Part shown: in pieces, positions 10,027 through 21,153 of the stretch
Numbering within the stretch: position 1 is the first letter of the stretch
Layout: each line of letters begins with the position of its first letter
NCBI GenBank assembly: GCA_903813345.2
Contig: CAIIXF020000073.1
Location: forward strand, 1 to 35,183
Reading direction: 5' to 3'
Source of the DNA: Owenia fusiformis
Lineage: Eukaryota > Annelida > Polychaeta > Sabellida > Oweniidae
Length of the DNA stretch: 35,183 nt
Notes under the pieces: generated by a model
Seen by the model: only the letters and a program-made list of their open reading frames with translations
Told to the model about the DNA's origin: nothing
Database searches by the model: none
Made by a program: the position numbers and the translations under genes

Positions 10027-10601
10027 TGGTCAATAACTTGATACATCAATGACTGTAACTAACATCTTTCAAAGGTAGACAAAAATCAATTATTTCAATT
10101 TTTTTATTCCAGCAGTTAAAACCTCTTCAAATTGGAGTTTTGATATGGCAAATCTAACCATATTAGACATATGTGTTTAAAACAATGTCACCTTGAAATG
10201 CTTCTTATATTGGGTCCGGATGCCAAAATCATACAAAAGATTCCTTCCCTTGAGTTATGGTGACATCAATTACAAGACAATTTAGTAACTGAATCATGCA
10301 GTTTATGTCACTGAACCCTAAGTGAAATAAACTTTCATATGACTGCAATATAAGTTTGAGAAGCCTTTCTATGGTAGCAGAGTTTCAATTACATGACACC
10401 AACATGGCTGGAATTTGAATGTGAAACCTCTCTTGAAAAATGTTCAATGGAAACTAAATATTAAATCATAGGTTCTTGTCCTTTCTTTTAATAGATGAGG
10501 TTACAACTGTTCATGTTTACTTAGACAAACCAGAGATTAGAAAGCCATTAAAGACTTATAAAAGAATATAATTCAGACAATTGAAATTGCTTCTCAAAGT
10601 T
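10027..10601. repeat. Direct repeat, long copy, left of foldback copy 2
   Basis: Begins tggtcaataact and ends gaaattgcttctca. Similar sequence recurs at 11134-11400, but that copy lacks about 260-280 bp corresponding to roughly 10165-10445. The pair brackets the foldback element at 10697-11065. No gene is visible. Confidence 0.7.
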
Positions 10602-10696
10602 TGATATAGTCATATTCTCAAATAATGAATCTTATAATTTCACATTTAGAAATAAACTCAAATTAATTTTTGTCAAAAAAGTTTTGTATATCGTTT

Positions 10697-11065
10697 AATG
10701 AATAGGACTATATGGTAAAATCTTTTAGTTTTTTGAAGTGATAAGATTCCAAGGTGTGAGATCTATTTAAACATGTAAGCTAAAAAGGCGCAATGTCACC
10801 AACCTCAAAATTCAATCTTTTTGCTATAAATGAAACAGTGAACACAACCTATTAGAAATATTAATTGATGACATCATCACAAAATGAATGCCATTGCTGT
10901 TTTTTCAAAATTATAATATTTTTTGAAAACATCATCTATTAGTACTAAAATCATGCAGACATCCTTTACTTGTTTTATAGCAAAACGACTATTGCACGTT
11001 GGTGGTGCCGTGCCATTTTAAATAGATCCCTCACCTTATAAGGTTATCAGTTCAAAAAGTCATAA
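10697..11065. mobile_element. Foldback element, copy 2 (shorter)
   Basis: The left end aatgaataggacta at 10697 and blocks ataagattccaaggtgtgag, aaaaaggcgcaa and aatgaatgccattgctgttt match copy 1 at 5966-6506. The right half gives an imperfect reverse complement (atagatccctcaccttataa near 11021). The central part is shorter than in copy 1. Both copies are followed within about 130 bp by gaaattttggtcagtatc, so the shared segment extends beyond the inverted repeat. Confidence 0.65.
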
Positions 11066-11133
11066 GACACCTAACAGTTACATGTTTATTTCATAGGAAA
11101 TTTTGGTCAGTATCCACATTCTTTCATTATCAT

Positions 11134-11400
11134 TGGTCAATAACTGGAGATATCAATGGCTGTTACCAACATCTTCCAAAAGAACAGACAAAAACAATGT
11201 GTTTCAATCAGCTGAAACTCTTCAAAATGGAGTTTTGATTTAGCAAATCTAAGCAAATGGAAACCAACTATTAATAGATTTTTGTCCATTGTTTTAATAA
11301 ATGAGGTAACAGCTGTTAATGTTTTCTTTAGACTGACCAGTGGTACTGAAAGATATTATGAAAGAATATAATTCAGAGAATTGAAATTGCTTCTCAGATG
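11134..11400. repeat. Direct repeat, short copy, right of foldback copy 2
   Basis: Shares tggtcaataact, ggagttttgat, aagaatataattcaga and gaaattgcttctca with 10027-10601 in the same order, with a large internal gap relative to it. Confidence 0.7.
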
Positions 11401-11682
11401 TTTAACACTGAAGTTGGAAACCTTTAAAGAGGGTAGGGGTCAGAAGGCAAATATTTATGATATTTTTCACCCCTCTCGATGAATCCCAATTTACTGAGCT
11501 TTGAATGAATGTTTTTGATTTTTCTGTCCAGGATTATGTAAACATACTTTTGTATGTTCATTATATACCATTCATTTAAACAATATGCACTGTTTAAAGG
11601 TAAGTAAAGCTTTGAAAGGACATTTCATGCTAAGTCTGGGTGACACTTTTATTGACTGGAGGTAGTAATCATTTGAGTGTTT
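11401..11682. other. Intergenic, no feature recognised
   Basis: AT-rich sequence with no long open frame, tandem repeat or recognisable RNA on either strand. Confidence 0.5.
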
Positions 11683-11795
11683 TCACATAGAGCAAAACAA
11701 GTCTCCACTCTAATTAGTGCTTCTTTACTTTCATAAATGTTATATAGTTGCATACAGATAATAGTTTTGATGGAGACTAGTTTTGCTCTATGTGA
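11683..11795. repeat. 113-bp palindromic element with 25-bp arms
   Basis: The arm at 11683-11707 (tcacatagagcaaaacaagt then ctcca) pairs with 11771-11795 with a single mismatch, enclosing 63 bp. The sharp edges suggest a tiny foldback MITE or a structured transcript. No target duplication is evident. Confidence 0.75.
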
Positions 11796-11989
11796 ATTTT
11801 AGAATTTTATGGAAAATTTTGCCTGCCATTTTTGTTGGTAATTCAAAATGGCCGGATGTCATTCATTCTACTTAGCAAATAAATTCTCCTAGATAATTGA
11901 GAAAAGTTTCAAAAATTAAGCTTCAAGACTAAAGAATGCCAAAGTTGTACAAACAATATGTTATAACTGTCATCTAGATTCAACAACAG

Positions 11990-12660
11990 ATTGATATCAG
12001 AGCTTTTGACGGATATTGGTCTGATATTGCTTTAATTATACTATGGGTTATCGAGTTATAGAGATATAGAGATGACACTGGATTGATATCTGTCTGAAAT
12101 TGCTATTATATTCGGCCATTTTTTGTGATATTGGTTTGATATTATGGTATTATTCCAATGAGAATATTTGGGTGATATTGTGTAGATATGAGGGTTGATA
12201 TTGGCATGTTATTGGAATAATATGAGGCCAATACAAAGACAGGTCATATTGGAGTGCCATATAATTGATATTTGGCTGATATTACTATCATATGAGGAGA
12301 ATATCTGACTCATATTTGGGTGATATTCGATTGATATTGGGATGAAATTGCTTTAATACTAGGTCAATATTTGGGTCATGTTTTGGTGATATTTGATTGG
12401 GGTATATTGCAATCAGAATATTTGGATGATATTTGGTAATGAGAGTTGATATTGGACTGTTATTGGAATAATATAAGGCCAATATCTGGGTCATATTTTG
12501 GTGATATTGGATTTCTATTTTCTACACGGGTGATATTGCTAAGGAATATTTTATTTAATTTTTGTTGATATGGGCCTGATGTTGGACTGGGATTGTCATC
12601 ATATTATATAAGGCCAACATTCGGGTCATATTGGACCAATACTGTATATGGAAAATTCGA
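11990..12660. repeat. Diverged GATATTGG-rich minisatellite tract
   Basis: Dozens of variants of tgatattgg and catattgg lie at irregular short spacing. A longer duplicated block (gttgatattgg, tgttattggaataatat, aggccaata) appears at about 12194 and again at about 12445, 251 bp apart. The minus-strand open frame at 12288-12494 is an artefact of this repetition. Confidence 0.8.
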
Positions 12661-13354
12661 TCAGAGAACAGTTTTCAGCTTTGATAAATTTTCTCACCCC
12701 TTTTTGTTCCAGTAAATATGTTTAAGGCTTCCAGGTACTGTTTTAGGTACTTTTTGTTCTCTTTCAGTGTTAAGGATGAAGGCCGAAACTAATTATCTCA
12801 TTTTTGGCAAATTGCCAATTCACTATATATTGCAATTCCAACATCTATGAGACTAAATTCCTCCTGATAATGTAATATTTTGATCAAAAAGGCATATTTT
12901 GGTAGGAGATCATGTATTTTTACATTTGACCTTGACCTGGGAAATATGACCGCGACCTAAATTTTCATACACCTTTGAAACACATACATCATATAGATTA
13001 ATAAAATACAGAGAAAAATTGAAAAAAAGGTGGGGCTTAAAATGGCCTTGTTTACCCAACTCCTTTGACTATAAATCAATGACTTTCACTTAATTAAACC
13101 ATTAACTGCACAACTGCCAACTCCCTATTAAAACTGGGAGTTCCCCTGAGATTTTGAAAAAGCATTTCAGATTTTTAAAATAATATAGAGCACAGATTAG
13201 ACCCATATTTAGAATAGATGCACTACATTTCATCTAGAAATGTGGTATCAAATATTGTTTATCAACTTTGAAATTTTAATTTTCTGCAAAAATGTGACTT
13301 CTAGGTCAGTAGATTTCCCAAAGACCCCATATTATAAAATTATGAAAAGGGAAC
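12661..13354. other. Intergenic, no feature recognised
   Basis: Nothing supportable as a gene. A short ttgaccttgacctgggaaat stretch near 12926 recalls the AGGTCA-rich array further right but is not tandemly repeated here. Confidence 0.5.
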
Positions 13355-14011
13355 TACCGTATTCTCTGTAATTACTGCCCGCACCCACCCTCTAATAAGT
13401 GCCCATCCCCGCTTCACAAACTTCAAGAAATATTGAGGAATGACCAAGAATTGACAAATATATCAGAAGAAATCTAATTTCCAAAGAATTTTCCATGAGC
13501 GATAATAGAATACTTATACTAAACTGCTGTAAACATGACGCATTTTGTAATTAGATGCATCCTCCCAATAAATATCTATCACTGGATGCTTTCCAAACCA
13601 TACTAAACGAATACGGTCTCAAAAATGTCCATAATGAATGAAGGAAATGTTCAAGTGAAAAGATTTTATCAGCAGATATTTTCGAAAGTTTTGCGCAGAT
13701 GTTATGCGCATGTCAAAAGGTCGTGAACTTTCTTGTTTCTTTTTAAGGCGACGTTTAAGTTAATCAAAAGTACAACGAATGGCAGCCATATTTTTTTGGG
13801 ATAAAGACACATGCTTTATGTTTTCCTTGCATGTGAATGTACATGTATATCTTGACTAAAGAGAAATGTCAAAGTGAACATCACACATAAACGTGTTTTT
13901 CATAACTATGAATTGGATTTTATATATGGGCGCTTATTAGAATGGTCTGAAACATGTATTTTCAATTTTCTAAACGCCCTGATCTGGGCGCTAATTACAG
14001 AGAATACGGTA
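13355..14011. mobile_element. MITE with perfect 18-bp TIRs and TA target duplication
   Basis: The TIR ccgtattctctgtaatta at 13357-13374 is matched exactly by its reverse complement at 13992-14009, with TA on each outer side (13355-13356 and 14010-14011). A subterminal ctaataagtgcccat (near 13392) is repeated in inverted form near 13926-13942. The 620-bp interior has no transposase. The TA duplication fits Tc1/mariner-type mobilisation, but the TIR is not one I can name. Confidence 0.8.
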
Positions 14012-14142
14012 TGTTTTCTCGTAATGAACAGATAATATTTCCACTTTTGCTAGACATATCATCAAATTGATATACTGTACTCTTGGTTATTTTCACATGC
14101 TACCATATTTCACGCTACTTTTTGCGAGTTTTGGAAAAATTG

Positions 14143-14208
14143 CAAAATATAATAGTCACAAAATTCCAATAGTTTTAATTCACAAAATATAATAGTCACA
14201 AAATTCCA
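14143..14208. repeat. 26-bp direct repeat, 40-bp period
   Basis: Two identical 26-bp copies at 14143-14168 and 14183-14208 begin caaaatataatagtcacaaa. No function is apparent. Confidence 0.9.
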
Positions 14209-15159
14209 TTTCATTTGCATTTCAGGTTCTAAGAGATTGTAAATAAAATGAACATTCTTACAAAATGGCTCAAGATGAAGCCAAAATATCTGGGTGAAGG
14301 GAAAAGCATGGATTATATTGAAGTGAAAAGGGTCACTTAAAAAACCAGGGCACATTTTCAAAAGTCACAAATCTGCAAAAATTAATGGCTGCAAAATTTC
14401 AAAGAAACTTGAAATTAAAGAAATACAACAGCTGTGAATTATCAAAGTGGATTATTGCCTTCCCAACAAGCTCAAGTTGTTTCTGCACTCTACAGGATAT
14501 GTCCAACAGTGGTTTTGATCATGTGTTCCAATCTTGGTTGGAAAGACATTGATAAATTTTCCAGCAAATGACAATATGAGGATAAGTGAAGACACCATTG
14601 TACATTGCTCCTTGAGGAATATAATAAATGAAATAGCAATTCTATTGTTACAGTTATAATGTAAAACAGCAGTGGATCTTAAAACAATACCATAATTGTG
14701 ATCTACTCTAAAATTCCTTCAATTTGAGTATAATATAGCCATACTTTGAAGAGATCAGAAAATTATTATTTAATATTTCAACATTGCATTGTATGAAACC
14801 AGGTCAGTTATGGCCTGAGGTCTAACTGGGTGTAGTAGTAGTAGTAGTACTTTAGTATACACTTTTGCGAATTATTCAGAAATATTGACTAGGATTTTTG
14901 CAAGGGAACAGACTCTGATTGGTCAAACTTCAACCCTGCATTCATTATACATGTTCTAAGGCCTATCCTATGGTATATACGAACAGAGAAAATTCATTGA
15001 CTTGGACAAAACTTTTAAAAACACAAAAATTCTGAACATGTGCATAGAGCAGATAACATTAAAAATAAAAATTACCTCGGTGTTAGAAATCAACTTTTCT
15101 GGTTTCAACACTGCACGAGCCCAGGTACCTGCTCCTCAGTCAGTGATCTTCTCAGGATA
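14209..15159. other. Intergenic; short GTA microsatellite only
   Basis: No convincing gene. A (gta) run of about six units lies at 14832-14849. The remainder is AT-rich with no repeat I could define. Confidence 0.5.
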
Positions 15160-15476
15160 GCTAAAAAATTCAGAAAAGCAATTTTGTAAGTTCAACATGT
15201 CCACGGACTAACATAGCTGAAAGAATGTCAGATTATATGTCAACTAACATGCTGTATTCCTGACCAGTAAGATCTAACTCAAAACTACTCTATCCTCCTT
15301 AATGCTGTGGTCATATTTGCTCTGATTTCCACTACAGTGCCCGGCCGATTGAGTATTTTGTTCAAAATTGAATGCACCGGTGCTGAAATCTGAGCAAATG
15401 TGACCACAGCATTATATAGCAACAGTCATACAAAGCTAAAAAATTCAGTTTAGGCGATTTTGTAAATTCAACATGT
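15160..15476. repeat. Pair of ~42-bp direct repeats flanking a palindromic element
   Basis: A segment starting gctaaaaaattcag and ending in ttcaacatgt occurs at 15160-15200 and again at 15435-15476 with a few changes. The palindrome at 15300-15414 lies between them. Confidence 0.75.
15300..15414. mobile_element. 115-bp palindromic MITE-like element with 30-bp TIRs
   Basis: The arms 15300-15329 (taatgctgtggtcatatttg onwards) and 15385-15414 are reverse complements with two mismatches. The inner sequence contains a second weaker pairing around agtgcccgg and caccggtgc. Non-coding and superfamily unassigned. Confidence 0.8.
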
Positions 15477-15533
15477 ACAACTGTGCGTGACCTTACTCAA
15501 AATGAAGTAAAACAAAATATAGCAATTATAACC

Positions 15534-15587
15534 AAAAGGAATCTTTATAAATATAAATATAAAAGGAATCTTTATAAATATAAATAT
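15534..15587. repeat. 27-bp tandem duplication
   Basis: The two copies 15534-15560 and 15561-15587 are identical, beginning aaaaggaatctttataaata. Confidence 0.95.
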
Positions 15588-15611
15588 ATAAACAAGACAC
15601 ACTGTCAACAG

Positions 15612-16424
15612 AATCGCACCCTTGAAGAGAATACAGTTTTCTGGATAGAAAATCCAAAAGACCACCCTAACATTTACCCAGACTGCCTAAAACTAATCAG
15701 TTCTAAACTTTCATCCATAGAAACTTCTCTAAAATTTTAAGATGAATCCATAAAACCTAAGCCTCGAGAGACAAGTTTTAATGACAGAAAATCCAAAATG
15801 GCTGCCTTAACATTTACCCAGACTGCTGAAAAACTACAAGTAATCAGTTCTTAACTTTCATAGGTAGAAACATCCCTGAAAATTTCAAATGAATTCCTCA
15901 AATGGTTTGGCTGAAAACCTGTAGACAAGCCTCGACAAACAAGATTTTAGGACGGAAAATCCAAATAGCCGTCTTAACATTTACCCAGAATGCCGAAAAA
16001 CTAACCAGTTCTAAACTTTCATGGGTAGAAACATTCCTGAAAATTTCAAATGAATCCCTAAAACGGTTTGGCTGGAAACCTGTAGACAAGCCTCGACAGA
16101 CAAGATTTTAGGATGGAAAATCCAAAATGGCCATCTTAACATTTACCCAGAATGTCAAAAAACTAATCAGTGCTTAACTTTCATGGGTAGAAACATTCCT
16201 GAAAATTTCAAATGAATCCCTCAAATGTTTGGCTGGAAACCTGTAGACAAGCCTTGACAGACAGGATTTTAGTTCTAAACTTTCATAGGTAGAAACACCC
16301 CTGAAAATTTCAAATGAATCCCTCAAACAGTTTGTCTGGAAACCTGTAGACAAGATTTATCGGGACGCCCGCTTAGCCGCCCGCCCGTCAAACTGATCAC
16401 AATATAGCACCCAAGGGTGTGATA
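15612..16424. mobile_element. Second tract of the ~160-bp satellite with possible short TIRs
   Basis: Units with gacaagattttagga, aaaatccaaaatgg, aacatttacccagaatg and cctgaaaatttcaaatgaat are spaced about 161 bp apart (near 15762, 15928, 16088 and 16250). The 16250 copy has an internal deletion. The left edge atcgcacccttg (15612) and right edge caagggtgtgat (16412) are near-inverted repeats, and the tract ends with a cgcccgcttagccgcccgcc tail. It is homologous to 7319-8345, so one satellite family occurs at two sites with different outer ends. Confidence 0.65.
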
Positions 16425-17057
16425 AAAATAAACATAAGCGTACTTTAATGTTTAACTACACAAAAAGCTTTCTCCCATAAAAAGTAATTATTAAGTTATA
16501 AGTGAATTATCAAGATAATTTACCAGTGTGCAAAACCTACGTAAAATTCAAGTAAACTTCCAACATGGATTCAGGTGAAAGCACTCATGTGAAACCAAAC
16601 TTGTCAACACAATAGAAAAAAATAAAGCTTGGGGCCTCGACAACAATAAACAAACAGGCATGTTGGTGTAAGACTTTTCCATGGAAGAGTTGAGACCTCT
16701 AACTTAAATAATTTTTGAGTTATAAGTCCCTCAATGTGACACCCCTTTTATTCACCATTTTGTAATAAAAAACTAAACGTATTTATGCTTATTGCATACA
16801 TTTTCTTCAAAATAGGTACTCAGATAAAAATCATTCAAATATAGTTGACTTCCATCAAAATAAATCCCATAAACATAGCCTAGAAATAAAGTCTCACATT
16901 ACAGAATTTTTATCAATTTATTTTACTGACCCCATAAACTGTTTCAATATGGTCATTTGATTGCTTATTTTTTAAATTCAAAGTAGTCACAAACAATTCT
17001 GTTTTGACTGTATTACAATGCATAGATAATAATAAAGGGAATATTAGAAGTTTAAAT
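16425..17057. other. Intergenic, no feature recognised
   Basis: AT-rich sequence with no long open frame, tandem repeat or RNA gene recognised. Confidence 0.5.
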
Positions 17058-17077
17058 AGACCCTACAGGTAGGGTCT
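17058..17077. repeat. Perfect 9-bp-arm hairpin, possible solo Helentron-type 5' end
   Basis: The arms agaccctac (17058-17066) and gtagggtct (17069-17077) enclose a 2-nt loop. Its shape resembles the 5' hairpins at 21169-21193 and 24008-24034. I found no matching 3' end in the window, so the element identity is only a suggestion. Confidence 0.45.
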
Positions 17078-17434
17078 ACTAAAAAAAAAATGTAAGCTTA
17101 CCTAGAAATGTATTCATGAAAATAAGGCCAGAGTGCACTTTGGAATTTTTTTGCAATTTGAAAAGTAAACCAGTGGCAGTGAAAATTCTAGCCTAAGATA
17201 CATGTTCAGGCCAGGGGGGGAGATTTCCCAAAGATTACCTTTGGTATTGGCACGCTCAATAACTACTTTTATGAACAGGCCATTGAAATGGATCTTCTAA
17301 TGTTCGCTGTTGTTTTATGAGTATTCTCTACAAGTTTGGAGTAACTCTAATACCGCATCGTAGTTTTGAAATGATGATGTTGAACTGATGTTAAACTGAA
17401 ATAAACGCCATCTCCACGATTTCAAATTTTACTT

Positions 17435-17507
17435 TGCGCATGCGCAGCACGGAGAGAGCTTGTGATCATGATCACATCCTGCAATTTGATTGGACATCAA
17501 TGATGTC
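17435..17507. promoter_or_regulatory. Promoter-like motif cluster (NRF1-type palindrome, inverted CCAAT, CRE-like site)
   Basis: tgcgcatgcgca at 17435-17446 is a perfect palindrome fitting the NRF1 consensus. tgtgatcatgatcaca at 17461-17476 is a perfect 16-bp palindrome. attgg (inverted CCAAT) is at 17488-17492, and gacatcaatgatgtc (17493-17507) contains a TGATGTCA CRE-like site. The cluster is locally richer in CpG than its surroundings. No first exon or coding sequence can be attached to it, so it could be a relic or a chance cluster. Confidence 0.35.
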
Positions 17508-17555
17508 ATCACCAAGAAATACCGTAGATTTATGGGAGCTACTCACTTCTGTGTT

Positions 17556-17723
17556 CAGGCCCATAGCCAGGGGGGAGCGGAAGGAGCGCCCGCTCCCCCC
17601 CCCCCGGCCAGAAATTCTTTCAAAATCATGCAGTTTTTCACCATTCTGAGCACCCCCCGCCCTTGGCAAAAGCTCCCCCTTGGTAAAACCACTCCCCCCA
17701 GGTTAATCCTGGCTACGGGCCTG
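17556..17723. mobile_element. Small GC-rich MITE with CAGGCCC(A/G)TAGCCAGG-type TIRs
   Basis: The left end caggcccatagccagg (17556) pairs with cctggctacgggcctg (17708-17723). The interior has poly-C and poly-G runs (gggggg, cccccccccc) that contrast with the AT-rich flanks. Elements with ends of this kind are common in invertebrate genomes. I could not confirm a target duplication. The ~70-98-aa open frames across it are not genes. Confidence 0.7.
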
Positions 17724-18100
17724 CATGTTCATACACTCAAAGAATTAACAACCCTAGTGTACACTAATGCATCATTTGTGCAATAATGGAAGATGTAGGC
17801 TAGATGATGTGTGGAATGAGTTATGTTTATCTGAAAATAGATGTAGCACACGATCATGAAATTTCATCAAAGTCGAAAGTGCACCGCGACCTACAAAACT
17901 TTTAGAGCTTACCTAACCGCTCCAATCCAACTTATACTCCAAGTCCTACTCAGTCTAAATGTAAAGCGTACGCGAGCCTCGGTTACTAGCACCTACTCCT
18001 CAACAAACTTCACATTCACAAGCTCTCGATGTAATCCTTGTAACTTCTCTCTCTCAGAATTCAGCAAAATATTCTGCGAAAATAGCGCCTAAATAGCGCC
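17724..18100. other. Intergenic, no gene supported
   Basis: A 78-codon frame at 17856-18092 has no recognisable domain and no homology cue. A small duplication of aatagcgcct lies near 18081-18100. Confidence 0.4.
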
Positions 18101-18314
18101 TAAATACCACCTAGGTGATGGGCACCTAGGTGTCCTCATTGAAGTGCTATATTCAATTGTTTGCAATATTTTCGACTACAAATTATTATTCCTTGTCTAT
18201 TTTATTTTATGTCAGGTTAATATGACAAGGGAAACAATGCTTAAGTGAATGTCTATATGGTTTAAAAAGGAATCATAAATCCAGGTGCCCCAAGCGACAA
18301 CTAGGTGGTATTTA
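18101..18314. repeat. Inverted-repeat element (TAAATACCACCTAG arms)
   Basis: The left arm taaataccacctaggtg (18101) pairs imperfectly with ctaggtggtattta ending at 18314. The left arm also holds an internal cacctaggtg / cacctaggtg palindrome around 18108-18132. Probably a ~214-bp foldback MITE just left of the array. Confidence 0.55.
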
Positions 18315-18429
18315 GTAACACCGGGTATACTACACACTAAACGAAAAAAGCTACCTAGTAAAAATCCCGGGTATTGATGTTCACTAGATAAAGTAAGATG
18401 AAATGTCACATCAGTAATCAGAACTATCG

Positions 18430-19781
18430 CCGTTCCTCAACATTTCAAGCTAGGTTTGAGTTATCTAATATATCCCCCAGTAAGGGACTTGGACTACACA
18501 TTTAGATAAATTAGCTCATTTCTAGGTCAAGAGCAAAGTCAAAATCTAGGTCAAATCTAAGTTTTTTTCAAGTTTCTCAAATCCTGACACTACACTTAAA
18601 TATTTTTGGCTGAATTTTTGCACACAGATAGATACTAGTATTCTATTAGTCTTAGCCTTTTGCCGTCTAGAGAAATTTTGCCTAGATTTTGAGATATTGA
18701 AGGTCAAAAAAAGGTCAAAAAACGTCTTTTTTCAACTTGCTTCAAATTGACCAAATTTTTTTTTAAAACTCATCTACAAGATCTCAGGATTCCAAATCTG
18801 ACCTTACTTTTGACCTTTGACCTTTGGTTGACCTTCAGTGACCTCCGAAAGGTCAAAAAGTTGATTTTTCAAATCGATTTTCTGGATTCAAATTTAGGTA
18901 TATTTATTCACAAAAGATCTTCTGAGGTCTAAAAAAGTAAAATTTGCAAGGTCAAAGGTCAAGGTCATCAAACGAAATCACAAACTGTGTTTTCTAAGTT
19001 TCTCAAAATTGGAGACTACAAATCAATTTTTTTACTGAAAGTCAGAATATATATTCCTCTAAAGGTTCTACACATATTAGCAGTTGACTATTTATTAAAA
19101 TTTTGCTCCAGTTTTGAGATATTAGAACTCAAAAACTGAAAAAAGGTCAAATTTCAAAATTTTTCAAGGTCAAATTTCAACTTGCTCTAAATTGACCAAA
19201 CTTTTTTTTAAAAAGCATCTACAAAATCTCAGGAACTCAAATCTGACCTTAGTTTTGAACTATGACCTTTAGTTGACCTTCAGTGACCTTCGAAAGGTCA
19301 AAAAAGTTAATTTTTCAAATTGATTTTCTGGATTCAAATTTAGGTTTCTTCAATCAGAAAAGATATACTGAGGTCTAAAAAAGTAGAACCTGTAAGGTCA
19401 AAGGTCAAAGGTCATCAAACAAGATCACAAACTGTGTTTTCTAAGTTTCTCAAAGTTTGTGACTACAAATCAATATTTTTGAATTAAAGTCAGGATATAT
19501 ATTCCTCTAAAGGTTTTACACGTATTAACCATTGATTATCTATTAAAATTCTGCACCAGTTTTGAGATATTGGACCTCAAAAACTGAAAAAGGTCTAATG
19601 TTGAAATTCTTCAAGGTCAAATCTCACATTGCTTCAAATTGACCAAACTTTTTTTTAAAAATCATCTACAGGATGCCTGAAGTTCATATATGACCTTGTA
19701 TTTAAGATTTGACCTTTGGCTGACCTTTAAATGTTCAAAAAAGCCTACAGGGCCTCCGTAAGATTGCTTGCAATCTTCTAG
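18430..19781 (+). repeat. Array unit 1 (left edge, type I)
   Basis: The leader is strongly diverged and only loosely aligns (for example agtaagggacttggactaca against the usual actagggacctgggctgaac), as expected at an array edge. From about 18540 it is close to the canonical unit. No 5' hairpin is visible at its start. Confidence 0.75.
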
Positions 19782-21153
19782 TTATTTATTCTTCCTCCCT
19801 CTTTTTCTCCTACTTCCAACTAACTTTTAACTAGCTACTACATAGTCCTACTAGGGACCTGGGCTGAACTTGGCGGGAAAGGAATTTTTATCTAGGTCAA
19901 GGTCAAAGGTCAAAATCTAGGTCAAATCTAAGTTTTTTTCAAGTTTCTCAAATCCTGACACTACACTTAAATATTTTTGGCTGAATTTTTGCACACAGAT
20001 AGATATTAGTATTCTATTAGTCTTAGCCTTTTGCCGTCTAGAGAAATTTTGCCTAGATTTTGAGATACTGAAGGTCAAAAAAAGGTCAAAAAAGGACTTT
20101 TTTCAACTTGCTTCAAATTGACCGGATTTTTTTTTAAAACTCATCTACAAGTTCTCAGGATTCCAAATCTGACCTTACTTTTGACCTTTGACCTTTGGTT
20201 GACCTTCAGTGACCTCCGAAAGGTCAAAAAAGTTGATTTTTCAAATCGATTTTCTGGATTCAAATTTAGGTATATTTATTCACAAAATATCTTTTGAGGT
20301 CTAAAAAAGTAAAATTTGCAAGGTCAAAGGTCAAGGTCATCAAACGAAATCAAAAACTGTGTTTTCTAAGTTTCTCAAAATTGGAGACTACAAATCAATT
20401 TTTTTTACTGAAAGTCAGAATATATATTCCTCTAAAGGTTCTACACATAATAGCAATTGACTATTTATTAAAATTTTGCTCCAGTTTTGAGATATTAGAA
20501 CTCAAAAACTGAAAAAAGGTCAAATTTCAAAATTTTTCAAGGTCAAATTTCAACTTGCTCTAAATTGACCAAACTTTTTTTTAAAAAGCATCTACAAGAT
20601 CTCAGGAACTCAAATCTGACCTTAGTTTTGAACTATGACCTTTAGTTGACCTTCAGTGACCTTCGAAAGGTCAAAAAAGTTAATTTTTCAAATTGATTTT
20701 CTGGATTCAAATTTAGGTTTCTTCAATCAGAAAAGATATACTAAGGTCTAAAAAAGTAAAACCTGTAAGGTCAAAGGTCAAGGTCATCAAACAAGATCAC
20801 AAATTGTGTTTTCTAAGTTTCTCAAAGTTTGTGACTACAAATCAATATTTTTGAATTAAAGTCAGGATATATATTCCTCTAAAGGTTTTACACATAATAA
20901 CAATTGATTATCTATTAAAATTCTGCACCAGTTTTGAGATATTGGACCTCAAAAACTGAAAAAGGTCTAATGTTGAAATTTTTCAAGGTCAAATTTCACA
21001 TTGCTTCAAATTGACCACACTTTTTTTTTTAAATCATCTACAAGATGCCTGGAGTTCATATATGTCCTTGTATTTAAGATTTGACCTTTGGCTGACCTTT
21101 AAATGTTCAAAAAAGCCTACGGGGCCTCCGTAAGATTGCTTGCAATCTTCTAG
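19782..21153 (+). repeat. Array unit 2 (1372 bp, type I)
   Basis: Canonical unit with all three sub-repeats. Its 3' end reads ctacggggcctccg, giving a longer match to the 5' hairpin arm aggaggcccc than the ctacagggcctcc form of other units. Confidence 0.9.

Noticed and set aside
12288-12494. 68-codon minus-strand frame with NIxxISPKY-like repeats
   Set aside because: It comes from the GATATTGG-rich minisatellite, whose periodicity is irregular and not maintained in frame.
17856-18092. 78-codon open frame between two MITE-like elements
   Set aside because: No domain, no exon signals supporting it and no coding bias I could see.
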